A program made the translations under genes and the position numbers. 20,508 bases of DNA from a virus. Positions 1-8,536 of this stretch are shown here, piece by piece. Where the stretch lies: the IMG/VR virus record IMGVR_UViG_3300035179_000437, positions 1 to 20,508 of that record, one strand, 5' to 3'. Under the pieces are notes generated by a model, which did no database searches, was not told where the DNA came from, and saw nothing but the letters and a program-made list of their open reading frames with translations. Each line of letters starts with the position of its first letter. Within the stretch, counting starts at the first letter, position 1.

Positions 1-3000
1 GTCTTTCCTTGGTAATCTATCGTAACCTGGTCCTGCTCCGTGATCGTGATATTGTCCGAAAAGACTATGATCCCATCCTTGAAGTTCGGATAATAATCAG
101 TGCCCTCTACAAGCGCGATATCATTCTTTCTGAGGCCGGTCACGACTTTGACGCGACCATCGTGGAATTTAAACTTTTTCCTTTGGGCCTCATCGATGCA
201 ATAAAGAAGGCCATTTGTGACCGGCCCAAAAAGGATAGGCAGAACCGTCCCCTCAAGTGCGGCTGCCATCATCGGATAATTCTTTCTCCAAAGTTTATTG
301 AACGGAAGATCGACATTGATTGCCTCTCGAGAATCGACAAGGTTAAAAACCATCTCCTTATCGTTCAATTCGTGGGAATCGATCAACGCCGAAAAGAAGT
401 TTTTGAATTGGGCATAAGTGAAGCTAGGCTTTCCGATTTTCACCCTAACAAGGGCATTTTTCCAAACATAGCGATCGAACTTCTTGTCAAAGAAATGTTC
501 GCCTCCAACGGAGGCATTGAAAAGTTTTATCGTGCCGGAAGAAATCGTGAAGGCACCCTCATAGTAAGGCTTTATTTCTTGAGATATATCAGGAATGTTC
601 TCCGCCCGCAAGAATGGGAAATAATATTTATCATTGAAGGTGATATTTCCATCTTGATAATTCGTGAAGTAGAGCCAGAAAGAACCTTCTATGAAAAAAT
701 TTATGGGATCGATTCCGCCGGAAGTATGAATATATAGTACCCTATTATAGAAATCAAAATAAAAACTTGATTCTGCCTCGTTCACTTCCGTGATTGAAGT
801 TTTTTTGGAATAGGCCTCGCCATTTTCCCAGACCGCCTCAAAGTCGATCCCCCGGTCCAGGATTGAAAGCTCATAAGTATTTCCGCTACCTTGATTGAAT
901 CCCAGAAGTCTCATTTTTGGCCGTATCTCTACAAGGAAGATAGGCTTGATCTTTGGGTTTCGGATAAAAAGCTCGAAATCGCTTTCTATATATTGACTAT
1001 CCGTTATTTGGCTGACCGGTTCACAATAGTCTGAATTTCCCACGATCGTATAGTTCCGGACCTTGAACCAATATTCAGTTCCAGGAGAAAGTCCAGTAGC
1101 AAGATATTCCGTTATGCTTCCATCGATTTTTGCGATTTCTGTATAATCAGTTCCATTCAAAGATTTCTCTATTTTATATCCGGCAGCTCCTGCGGCATCT
1201 GTCCAGGCAATTCGAATTTTCGTGTCCGTATGATCCACGACATGAAGGCCGGTTGGCGCGGCAGGATCGCCCATCGTCCAGGCCGAAACTGCCTCTGAAT
1301 AACTTGCATATTGATCGCCTTGCTTCGGCCTCACGCGATACCAATATTTCGTGTTTTTTTCTAGACCGGAATCCCGGTAATATTCCACATTTGGAGGAAG
1401 AAAGACGACCTCCGCATATTCTCCACCATCTGGTTTGCGCTCTACACTATGACCATCTTCCTCGGACGAGTTGTCTTTGAAGGTGATCTCGATTTTCGTG
1501 TCGGAAAAAGGAAAAGCCTGCAAATTTGTAGCTTGAGCAATTGCCGCCAACGTCCGGGCAGATGCTATATTTGAATAATCTGAATAGCCCGCCGAGTTAT
1601 GGGCACGTACCCGGTAATAACGAAGTTGATCAGAGCCAAGACCTGTGCGCTCATAGTGCGTGACATTCTGCCCGACGGTCGCAATATCCAATGTGAAATC
1701 AACACCATTCAAACTTTCATCTATATGGTAATCATTCTCGTAAAGTTCATTGTCCTGCCAGTCCAGGTTAATCTGTGATGTGCTCACGGATTGTGCCGTG
1801 AGGTTCGACGGTGCGTTCGGCGGATAGGCCGTATAGATCCGCACTTCGTTCGATGGGAGGGACTCGACAAATGTCGGGATTCCGGTATATTTGAAGGCCG
1901 TGATTTTATAAGTATACCAAGTCGAGGCGGAGACGCTGTTATCTATCCAGGTTTCTATGTTGGGTCCGATGGTTTTGATGATCCCGCCGTCTCGATAAAT
2001 ACTGAATCCTACCTCATCGGGACTATTATCCTTCCATGTAAGTTTCACTGATGTGGGCGAAAGGCAACTTGCCTGCAACTGGGAGGGCGACTGGAATCCA
2101 ATAAAACACCATGCCTCATTCGAATAGTCGGAATCAGCCTCATGAGGACTGCCCAAATAAGCATAAATTCGGTAATTATAAATATGTCCAGCCTCCGCCC
2201 AAACATCTATGGCCGAAGTCTTATTGCCAGCGATGTGGAGGCCCCAGTCATCCAAGGACTGCCAAGGTCCCCAATCATCCTGGCGTTCAATATAAATCTT
2301 TGAGTAATAAGTCAGGCGATTTGACCAAGCGAGCTGGATTTTGTTCTGCGAGAGCATTGTCGCCTTAAGATTGTATGGTTCCCTGAGAATAGTTATCCCG
2401 TCCCAGATGTCGGAGAATGGTCCCCAATTTCCTTGGATCTTGTACCGGACCTTATAAAAATAGCAATAGCCGCTGTGAATATTATTTGTATCAACATAAC
2501 TTGATTGACCGGTCCATTCCCAAAATGCTATGCGGTTCCAGTCGCTTTCCCCGGCGACTCTTCTTTGGACTTCGACAGAATCCGGCGTCTCGGTATTTGT
2601 CCAAGCCAACTCGACATAGCTATAGGATATCCCGACTTGATGAAGATTCGATGGAGCTATGATTGTCGGCGTAGTATCATGGGCCTCGTTTGAATAGGCC
2701 GAATAGACATAGTTTGGATCGTCGCGGTATCCCCTGACCCGGTAATAATAGGTCGTGTTAATCGAAAGGCCGATATTTTGATAAGATGTTGGTGACCCGG
2801 TAAGGAAGACAATCTCCTCCCATGTCCCCCCTGAGCCCTTTTTTCTCTCGATATTTACCCGCGAATATGGGCCATTATTTGTCCAGGCCAAATCTATGCG
2901 CGAGCAGTTGATGGCCGAGGCCGAAAGACCGCTAGGGCTATCGAGTAGCGTCGCCTCATCTGGTTCATTAGAAAATGCACTCCACTCACCATTTCTTTTG

Positions 3001-3224
3001 CCTCGCACGCGGTATTGATATCTCGTGCCTTCGGCAAGGTTTACACTCTGATATGTATTGTCTGGCCAGTCGACTGTTGCGATATGGGACCAACTCCCAC
3101 CTGGGAGTCTGCGGTTGATATAAATTCCCTCATTATAAGAGGTACCATTTGTCCAGGCTAGGTCAATCCTGGTTGTTGAGATAGGTGTGAGGTTGAGTCC
3201 ATACGGGGAGGCTGGAGCAGACAT
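1..3224 (-). CDS. Giant fibronectin type III tail protein, 3' end cut off by window
   Basis: Reading the minus strand from ATG at 3224, the frame stays open for 1074 codons to the window edge, so the C-terminus is missing. Residues 1 to about 742 form eight consecutive FN3-like repeats of about 85-95 residues. Each has an early Trp strand (LAWTN, LTWKDN, IAWTD) and a late Tyr-x-Tyr-[RK]-[VI] strand (YQYRVRG, YYYRVRG, YWYRVRP). Residues 743-1074 are a different, beta-rich region that I cannot assign. The start forms a TGATG junction with the upstream tail-tip gene, which implies coupled translation. FN3 arrays are common in phage tail and baseplate proteins, where they are thought to make weak surface or sugar contacts. 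Position after the tape measure and tail-tip genes supports a tail-tip or fibre role. The large plus-strand frames here, such as 9-737, are antisense shadows. The FN3 assignment is firm and the exact tail role is inferred. Confidence 0.88.
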   Translation of the reverse strand, partial: MSAPASPYGLNLTPISTTRIDLAWTNGTSYNEGIYINRRLPGGSWSHIATVDWPDNTYQSVNLAEGTRYQYRVRGKRNGEWSAFSNEPDEATLLDSPSGLSASAINCSRIDLAWTNNGPYSRVNIERKKGSGGTWEEIVFLTGSPTSYQNIGLSINTTYYYRVRGYRDDPNYVYSAYSNEAHDTTPTIIAPSNLHQVGISYSYVELAWTNTETPDSVEVQRRVAGESDWNRIAFWEWTGQSSYVDTNNIHSGYCYFYKVRYKIQGNWGPFSDIWDGITILREPYNLKATMLSQNKIQLAWSNRLTYYSKIYIERQDDWGPWQSLDDWGLHIAGNKTSAIDVWAEAGHIYNYRIYAYLGSPHEADSDYSNEAWCFIGFQSPSQLQASCLSPTSVKLTWKDNSPDEVGFSIYRDGGIIKTIGPNIETWIDNSVSASTWYTYKITAFKYTGIPTFVESLPSNEVRIYTAYPPNAPSNLTAQSVSTSQINLDWQDNELYENDYHIDESLNGVDFTLDIATVGQNVTHYERTGLGSDQLRYYRVRAHNSAGYSDYSNIASARTLAAIAQATNLQAFPFSDTKIEITFKDNSSEEDGHSVERKPDGGEYAEVVFLPPNVEYYRDSGLEKNTKYWYRVRPKQGDQYASYSEAVSAWTMGDPAAPTGLHVVDHTDTKIRIAWTDAAGAAGYKIEKSLNGTDYTEIAKIDGSITEYLATGLSPGTEYWFKVRNYTIVGNSDYCEPVSQITDSQYIESDFELFIRNPKIKPIFLVEIRPKMRLLGFNQGSGNTYELSILDRGIDFEAVWENGEAYSKKTSITEVNEAESSFYFDFYNRVLYIHTSGGIDPINFFIEGSFWLYFTNYQDGNITFNDKYYFPFLRAENIPDISQEIKPYYEGAFTISSGTIKLFNASVGGEHFFDKKFDRYVWKNALVRVKIGKPSFTYAQFKNFFSALIDSHELNDKEMVFNLVDSREAINVDLPFNKLWRKNYPMMAAALEGTVLPILFGPVTNGLLYCIDEAQRKKFKFHDGRVKVVTGLRKNDIALVEGTDYYPNFKDGIIVFSDNITITEQDQVTIDYQGK

Positions 3225-4687
3225 CACAAGACCTCGCGGATGACAAGTCCCCAGTCCCAGTTATCAAAGTTCTGGTATTGCGGGTCGACGAGTTCGACGT
3301 TCTGGACCCAATAGGAGTTTGTGTTCGGTGCCTCATAATCCAGGCAGATCACGAAGGCTTTCGATATTTCAACTTCATCAAAGAAGGCTAGAACTGCATC
3401 TTTGGAGGATGTTCCAATTCCCTTGAACGGAAGGTTCCACTTGCCGAGGACTGGCTTCTCCTGGGCATAGGAGACAAGGGAATCCGAGAAATCCAAAGAG
3501 GAGAAAGACTCCTTTCCTTCGCTATAGGACTTGGCTATACCTTTTTCGATCTCCCACCAGTAGCCAAGTATGATGTGGCCAATCTGGATGAAACTCTGGG
3601 CATTAGTCGGATCCGAGACGCGGATTTTGGCATAGCGGTTTGTAACGGAGCTCAATAGGAAAAAAAAGATGTTATAAAGGTTATTTGTAATCTCGGTTTC
3701 CGTCAGATCTTCGCTGAAAATTTCATTGCTGGCCGTGATAAGCGTGATTAGAACATTTTCTTTTAAGCTGATATTATCAAGGCTACCGTTAAAGTCCGTT
3801 GATGGTGTGAATGCGATCACGGCCGTGGAGGTTGCTATTACATATTCTGTATAGGTTCCATTTTCGCTTTTGGCTGCCCCGGACACGCCTCCGAAGGACA
3901 TTATTAGAGTTCCGGCAGTCATGGCACCTATCATATAGGTAATTTTATATTTTTTTCCGACGATTGCCGGCCTACTGGCTTGCGATAAGGCCCCGGTAGA
4001 TCCCGCCGTGTGCAGTGCCGTTCCGGCAGACCATGCCCAATTCGCGCCCGACCATCCGGTCAAATCGGTAGCGAAATCGCCGTTGACAATTAACTCGGGA
4101 CCAAGATTCTGGCTGATGTTGTGGCCAAGGATTCCGACGAAATTTATTTCCTTGCTTGATCCCAGGTCATTCGATGCGTAGGCGCACGGATAATGGATCC
4201 GCTTATAATCCGAAGTATATGTCGTCCCGCCGGCATCATCCGCCAAATCTGAAAATCCGCAGACATCTGAGATGTCAATTTCCTTATTTGTCCCGGTATT
4301 CCAGAGCAAGGAGAACTCTGACTCGGCCGAGATTGTGAATTTGCCAGTGCTTTCTGAATAAGTCACAACATAGGTAAGCGTTCCAACCATCCTCATTATG
4401 AATTGGATTTCGGCGGCGAGACTCGCACCCGTAAAATATTCCGGATATCCCCCATTAAACGTCGCGGTGAGCTCCGGTCCGGAACCTTCTTTGAAATTGA
4501 GTTTATTGCTTAGCTCCGTAAGCATAAAAAGGCCATTGCCCGATCCCACGCCATATCTTGTGCGCCAGAACTGGAGAAGTGTATCAACCTGAGTGTCCTC
4601 TACGGGGAATTGAGGATGCTGGCAGCACTTATCGATGATTATCCCCTTTCTCCAGAAATCATCATAGATGATGCGGGGCTTTTTCAT
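3224..4687 (-). CDS. Tail-tip/minor tail protein with inserted carbohydrate-binding-like domain
   Basis: 487 residues, starting 4 bases after the tape measure stop with GAGGTGA upstream. Residues about 60-165 include a pattern seen in many phage tail proteins (YVVTYSESTGKFTIS, then a WNTG and a GF motif). Residues 311-440 resemble a beta-sandwich ending in a YAKIRVSDP / IQIGHIILG pattern. Between them, residues about 196-310 begin PELIVNGDFATDLTGW and end GSLDNISLKE. These are the hallmarks of a CBM4/9-like jelly roll that recurs in phage tail proteins. The outer fold is interrupted right after FVGILGHNIS and resumes at NVLITLITAS, so the module is nested, not appended. Gene order puts it in the distal-tail position. 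It probably acts at the tail tip and may bind host surface glycans. Its exact equivalent in model phages (Dit or another tip protein) is not settled. Confidence 0.75.
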   Translation of the reverse strand: MKKPRIIYDDFWRKGIIIDKCCQHPQFPVEDTQVDTLLQFWRTRYGVGSGNGLFMLTELSNKLNFKEGSGPELTATFNGGYPEYFTGASLAAEIQFIMRMVGTLTYVVTYSESTGKFTISAESEFSLLWNTGTNKEIDISDVCGFSDLADDAGGTTYTSDYKRIHYPCAYASNDLGSSKEINFVGILGHNISQNLGPELIVNGDFATDLTGWSGANWAWSAGTALHTAGSTGALSQASRPAIVGKKYKITYMIGAMTAGTLIMSFGGVSGAAKSENGTYTEYVIATSTAVIAFTPSTDFNGSLDNISLKENVLITLITASNEIFSEDLTETEITNNLYNIFFFLLSSVTNRYAKIRVSDPTNAQSFIQIGHIILGYWWEIEKGIAKSYSEGKESFSSLDFSDSLVSYAQEKPVLGKWNLPFKGIGTSSKDAVLAFFDEVEISKAFVICLDYEAPNTNSYWVQNVELVDPQYQNFDNWDWGLVIREVL

Positions 4688-4691
4688 TTTC

Positions 4692-6563
4692 TCACCTCGT
4701 CCTTATTGCCTTTGGATGGATGCGGAGGGTTCCCAGGTCGGATGTCTTCTCAACGATTTTGATGACCCTTTTTTCGAATAGTTCCCCTCCCAGATAAACA
4801 TCGAGATTGATCGTCTCGCTTTTTCTCCCGTCGCCGCGACCGCCCAGATAATTGTTGATCGTCTGTTGATTGAGCGGGATGACCGCCTCGGGGCCCCGCT
4901 CGCCGATCATACCCATAGTTGGCCTGATCACGATTCCGCCTTCCTCGAAGGCTCTGATCTTCGCGAAGAGTGCCGTCACCAGGGCAATCGCCCCGCCGAC
5001 CGCCCCAATATTGAATGGGAAGGGCAGTTTCATGACTGATTTTATGAGAGATGATAGGGCCGACATTTTATCTGCTATCCACTGGCGGCCCACCTCCATG
5101 ATCGCATCCATCGCCATCTTCCGCATGGCTCCGCCGATCTCGTTCGCATAGGTAGTCACCACAAGCCCCATGCCCTCGAAAAGGTTTTTATGTCCAAGCC
5201 CTATTTGGACGAATTGATCACCTAAATCTACCTTTAAATTTTCAAAGGCCTGGGCGGTCCGGCTATTGTAATCCACGATATATCCGTAATTTTTCTCAAG
5301 GAGATCTCCCCATTGCTCGTAAGTTGGTGCTATAGATTTTTCGTAATCATCTTGCCATTTTTGAGCCATATCATGCTGAGATTTCTCAATATTTTTATCC
5401 ATCTTTGACAATTTATTGAAATCACTAAGTATATCTTGAATTACTGTATTCTCGGTTTCTCCCATGTCTTCAAAACTAAATCCTATATCTTCTATAATAT
5501 CAACAAAAGTCATGTTTTTTTTGATCGCCGCATCTATTGCATCAGCAAAAGATTTTGTGCTAACTTCTGTAAATTTTAATTCCGGAATTAAATGCTCTAA
5601 AGCTTTGGAGGTTTCTTTTGTGGTCGCTTCCATACGCTTAAATTTTTCATTCAGATACCCGCCTGATTTTAAAGCTAATTCTTGGGCTGCATTTGCTTTT
5701 TTCATCAAATCTACATAATTCGCCATTGTTGGATGTAAAAAAAGAAATGCTTTTTCAAGTTTTTTAAAAAATCCTTCTGATTTATTTGTTTTATCTGTAA
5801 CATCAGCCATCGTTTTTGAAAGAAATTTTATGGTCGTATTAAGTATCTCGCTGCCTAAAATAACTCGTCCTATTGCCTCCTTAAATTCACTAAATGATTT
5901 AGATAATTGGGTTATTGATCCGCCAAATGTATTAACATCGCCTTCGGCTCTTTTATAGAATGATCCAAGTTTATCGAGCAAAGCAGCCCTTTTCTCTTCC
6001 AAGGTTCCCACGTCTGCAATTTTGATTCCATATCGTCCTAAAGCCGCAAAATTGCCTTCCATTGCTTTGGCTACCATCATCGTGGCACTTTGTAAATCTA
6101 TTTTCAGAACGCTTGCCAAACCTGCAGCACCTTTGACGGCCTGATCGATTCCCTTCTGGTCAAGATTCGTCAACTGAAGGAGAAGTGTTTGAGAGGCTTC
6201 AACCTGTTCATCTGTAAACAGCGTTGCTTGTTGCATCTGATTAGCATATTCAAGGAAATGCTTTTTATTTGCATCAACCTCTCTTCCTGTTATAGCAAGA
6301 GTATTTGCCAGCGCTGCTTCAGTTTGTTCCGCTTCAATACCTTGACCGACGCAATCTTTCATGAATCCGGTTAATTTTGAGACTGCTTGGGAAGCAGCAT
6401 GATAGGCAGCAACTCCGGCCACTATAGCTCCAGAAAGAGTGCCGAATGAAGTTCCGGATTTCTTCCCCTCCTCCCCGAGGTTTTTGACATCGCCCTCGAA
6501 TTGCTTGATAGATGCCTGGCCGGTGGCGGTATCGACTATCACTGTGAATTTAATATCAGCCAT
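4692..6563 (-). CDS. Tail tape measure protein
   Basis: 623 residues. It sets tail length and is ejected with the DNA in long-tailed phages. The N-terminus (MADIKFTVIVDTATGQASI) and the Ala/Gly-rich segment at about 45-70 match the start of many tape measures. The body is helical and rich in Lys, Glu and Ala. A hydrophobic segment lies at about 520-538. The Gly-rich C-terminal motif FEEGG (539-543) followed by IGERGPEAVIPL (553-564) is a strong family signature. It lies just after the chaperone genes, overlapping the chaperone extension by 8 bases, with GGAAAG upstream of the ATG. At about 1.5 angstrom per residue the length would give a tail near 90 nm, which is short to medium (inference). 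The middle of the gene is clearly more AT-rich than both ends, which suggests replacement of the central region. Confidence 0.93.
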   Translation of the reverse strand: MADIKFTVIVDTATGQASIKQFEGDVKNLGEEGKKSGTSFGTLSGAIVAGVAAYHAASQAVSKLTGFMKDCVGQGIEAEQTEAALANTLAITGREVDANKKHFLEYANQMQQATLFTDEQVEASQTLLLQLTNLDQKGIDQAVKGAAGLASVLKIDLQSATMMVAKAMEGNFAALGRYGIKIADVGTLEEKRAALLDKLGSFYKRAEGDVNTFGGSITQLSKSFSEFKEAIGRVILGSEILNTTIKFLSKTMADVTDKTNKSEGFFKKLEKAFLFLHPTMANYVDLMKKANAAQELALKSGGYLNEKFKRMEATTKETSKALEHLIPELKFTEVSTKSFADAIDAAIKKNMTFVDIIEDIGFSFEDMGETENTVIQDILSDFNKLSKMDKNIEKSQHDMAQKWQDDYEKSIAPTYEQWGDLLEKNYGYIVDYNSRTAQAFENLKVDLGDQFVQIGLGHKNLFEGMGLVVTTYANEIGGAMRKMAMDAIMEVGRQWIADKMSALSSLIKSVMKLPFPFNIGAVGGAIALVTALFAKIRAFEEGGIVIRPTMGMIGERGPEAVIPLNQQTINNYLGGRGDGRKSETINLDVYLGGELFEKRVIKIVEKTSDLGTLRIHPKAIRTR

Positions 6564-6906
6564 TTTTCTTTCTTTCCATCTCCAATTTTATTTTTTCATT
6601 CTGGATTTTCTGTTCTGTCCTGTGGACTATAGTCATCGCCCTGAGGAAAATTTCCCTATCCACGCCATCAAGCTTCAGGTCCTCAAACAGTCCCGGCATA
6701 AGGCCGCAATCTAAAGTAAACTGGCTGATATTGCCATAATACCAATTAAGGGCCGCAACCTCGAATCTTGAGAGTCCTCTGAGGCTTTCCTCCAGGATGC
6801 AGTTCGCACAGTTTTTCTTCTGCTCCTCCGGCTCGCCCACCTCGTGGCTATGCTCCTCGGTCAGCATGTTCCAAAGTTCGAGCCGCAGCCCGAGGTAGGC
6901 CTCTAA
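6556..6906 (-). CDS. Tail assembly chaperone, frameshifted extension (gpT-like)
   Basis: This is the -1 frame that continues the chaperone gene ending at 6903. From the slippery A AAA AAT it reads LEAYLGLRLELWNM with no stop, then runs to the stop at 6556. That gives about 116 extra residues and a fusion of about 236. An internal ATG at 6867 could look like an independent start, but it has no good ribosome binding site (only GGA three bases away). The extension carries a CxxC (NCANC) and a charged helical C-terminus. In lambda-like siphophages the gpG/gpGT pair is made exactly this way, just before the tape measure, and keeps the tape measure soluble while the tube assembles. The stop overlaps the tape measure start. 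Role rests on position and frameshift architecture, not on recognised sequence. Confidence 0.8.
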   Translation of the reverse strand, partial: LEAYLGLRLELWNMLTEEHSHEVGEPEEQKKNCANCILEESLRGLSRFEVAALNWYYGNISQFTLDCGLMPGLFEDLKLDGVDREIFLRAMTIVHRTEQKIQNEKIKLEMERKKNG

Positions 6907-7265
6907 TTTTTTAGGTAGTTCCCGATATCCGCTGCATATTCAAAAAGTGCAAAGAAGAGACTTCGTTTCTGGCCAGCAACCATGGTCCCAAAAAGAATCT
7001 TGAACGATGTGAGGTACTGGTACTTGATCGCCTGCGAGCATGGGAAGGGCAGATTCCATTCCTGAATCGCATCCAGGAGCGTGAGTGCTGCCCCGTCTGA
7101 GATCGAGATGGCATCGCCGGATTCCTTCGTGCGCGCAAAGGGCAGCACGAGTGCGGGGTTGATTGGCGCAATTTTAACCTTAAGGGTCGGCGGGTTCAGA
7201 ACCGGATTCACCTCGAGTTCAAATGTCAGCTCCTCCGATATGGCCTTGATCTCCTTGAATTCCAT
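6903..7265 (-). CDS. Tail assembly chaperone (gpG-like)
   Basis: 120 residues, with a clear GGGAGG ribosome binding site four bases before ATG, nine bases after the tail tube stop. The sequence starts MEFKEIKAISEELTFEL, has a Pro-rich middle (NPPTLKVKIAPINPALVLPF) and ends in a helix, YAADIGNYLKN. It lies between tail tube and tape measure, which is the standard slot for the tail chaperone. Its last sense codons are CTA AAA AAT before TAG, a heptamer that allows slippage into the downstream frame. The protein alone would be the abundant short form and the frameshifted fusion the rare long form. Family assignment is by context. An alternate frame at 6911-7171 is an Arg-rich shadow. Confidence 0.8.
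   Translation of the reverse strand: MEFKEIKAISEELTFELEVNPVLNPPTLKVKIAPINPALVLPFARTKESGDAISISDGAALTLLDAIQEWNLPFPCSQAIKYQYLTSFKILFGTMVAGQKRSLFFALFEYAADIGNYLKN
6906..6912 (-). promoter_or_regulatory. -1 programmed ribosomal frameshift site
   Basis: On the minus strand the zero frame reads CTA AAA AAT TAG. The heptamer A AAA AAT fits the X XXY YYZ slippery pattern. Slipping back one base lets translation continue as AAA AAA TTA GAG into the 6556 frame. A small GAGG/CCTC stem with a four-base loop follows directly after the zero-frame TA and could stimulate slippage. The zero-frame stop sits right after the heptamer, as in other phage chaperone frameshifts. Confidence 0.78.
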
Positions 7266-7274
7266 ATTGCCTCC

Positions 7275-8306
7275 CTAATCAAGATATTTTGTCGTTCTTT
7301 CATTCTGAATATCAATCTGCACCGGTTTCGTGATTCCCGTCATGCCTTCCGGGTCCTCATCGGCCTCAAGTGCCCTGAGCACCAGCTTCGCCGGGATGAT
7401 GTTTGCATCTGGGTATTCAATATCTTCAATCTTGAGCCGCGGGAACTGAAACTTGAAGTAATAATAAAGATCTGTCTCGATCTCTCCGCCAGTGAAGATA
7501 ATATTCGCCTTCTTCTCGTTTTCAGCCTTCCAGTCGGCAAAATAAGTCTTGTTCGCCTCATCCATCCTGTTGAATTCGAGCGTAAGTTTGACTGTCGGTT
7601 TGTCGGTCTCTCGGGGTTCGACTATATACTGCGAACCGGCAGCATATGCAGCATCGACTTTCCGTTCTATCTCAAGCACTAGAGATTTAGGCCTGATCAA
7701 GTCATCGTCGTCAAAGTCTTCGCCGGTCTGTTCATTAAGATGGAAAATGCCCTGACGCCCCAGCACACGATTATGCTTGTCCGCCCAAGTTATATCATCC
7801 ATCGCCTCGATGATGCCGGAGTCATCGATTACTTTGTCACCTCGGCAAGCAACTGTGAGTTTGACCACGCCCCCAGCGATTGTAAATGTCAACTTATGCG
7901 GCTTGACGCTCGGAACGACATGGATTTTGTCGAGTTTTTCTGTCGCGTAGGTCCCAAAGAGTCCGAAGATGGAATCCGCCATCTCGATCGTGTGGAGATA
8001 TGTTCCGGCCCCTTGTTTAGTTCCTATATCGGCCAAGCCCATGACCATTGCGATCAAAGTGCCAAGTGTTTCATAACGTAAGTCAAAATCAAGATTGAAA
8101 TCGACCGCACCATAATCACCATGATCCAAGTCATGCTCGAATGCCGAGATAGCCGCCTCATCCTCGAGTGGCGGGATTTTAAGGATTGGTGCCCCCGCAT
8201 TCAGGGGATAAATTCCACTTAGGAGTACATTCACGTCAATCTCCGTGCCCCAATCCTCTGCCTGTAAAAAGGCCGCCTTGTTTAACCTTTTTTCTATGTC
8301 TGCCAT
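7275..8306 (-). CDS. Major tail tube protein
   Basis: 343 residues, with GGAGG five bases before the ATG. It should form the stacked rings of the tail tube. The sequence is beta-rich. A central region (GTYLHTIEMADSIFGLFGTY and then HKLTFTIAGGVVKLTV) has the pattern of phage tail tube proteins: a conserved His, Phe-rich strand and a Leu-Thr-Phe-x-Ile strand. It lies between head-tail joining genes and the tail chaperones, which is the usual place. It is longer than minimal tube proteins (about 150-250 residues), so it may carry an extra surface domain in its second half. The TAG stop is nine bases from the chaperone start. Confidence 0.85.
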   Translation of the reverse strand: MADIEKRLNKAAFLQAEDWGTEIDVNVLLSGIYPLNAGAPILKIPPLEDEAAISAFEHDLDHGDYGAVDFNLDFDLRYETLGTLIAMVMGLADIGTKQGAGTYLHTIEMADSIFGLFGTYATEKLDKIHVVPSVKPHKLTFTIAGGVVKLTVACRGDKVIDDSGIIEAMDDITWADKHNRVLGRQGIFHLNEQTGEDFDDDDLIRPKSLVLEIERKVDAAYAAGSQYIVEPRETDKPTVKLTLEFNRMDEANKTYFADWKAENEKKANIIFTGGEIETDLYYYFKFQFPRLKIEDIEYPDANIIPAKLVLRALEADEDPEGMTGITKPVQIDIQNERTTKYLD

Positions 8307-8344
8307 TTATGCCTCCATTATTTCCTTATTAGGTTTCTTTAATT

Positions 8345-8536
8345 TTATTTTTGATTCATTATTTCGGAGAAGATGGCTTCCCGTCTCCGGTTTGACTTGA
8401 CAAAATCGCGCCAAAATTGCTTCCTTTTCCACTGAGGCCATCCCATCTTTTTCATTGTCCTGTCTATGCCAATAAGAACAACTACGGCTCGCCTTATCTT
8501 CCTGTGAAACAGCCAGTCTTTGATTCTTCGGATCAT
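8345..8536 (-). CDS. Small basic protein of unknown function in the tail-joining region
   Basis: 63 residues, very basic and Trp-rich (WPQWKRKQFWRDF). The ATG lies directly after the TGA of the upstream gene, with GGGGAG six bases before it, a very good site. A competing 77-residue frame at 8307-8540 begins with TTG, overlaps the upstream gene, and looks like a low-complexity shadow. The 63-residue frame has a plausible helix (IRRAVVVLIGIDRTMKKMGW) and a compact basic motif, so it is preferred. Proteins of this size and look appear beside tail tube genes in other phages, but I know no tested function. It could bind nucleic acid or an acidic partner (speculative). Confidence 0.65.
   Translation of the reverse strand: MIRRIKDWLFHRKIRRAVVVLIGIDRTMKKMGWPQWKRKQFWRDFVKSNRRREAIFSEIMNQK

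Noticed and set aside
9-737. Long plus-strand open frame of 242 codons
   Set aside because: It is antisense to the C-terminal region of the FN3 protein, which is open for 1074 codons on the other strand. All neighbours are on the minus strand, and the frame has no recognisable motif.
1-4687. Diversity-generating retroelement target in the tail-tip or FN3 gene
   Set aside because: No reverse transcriptase gene or template repeat is in the window, and the genes do not end in a recognisable variable region here.
6556-6867. Independent 103-residue gene starting at ATG 6867
   Set aside because: There is no good ribosome binding site, and the frame is open upstream to the slippery heptamer at 6906-6912. 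A -1 frameshift extension explains it better.
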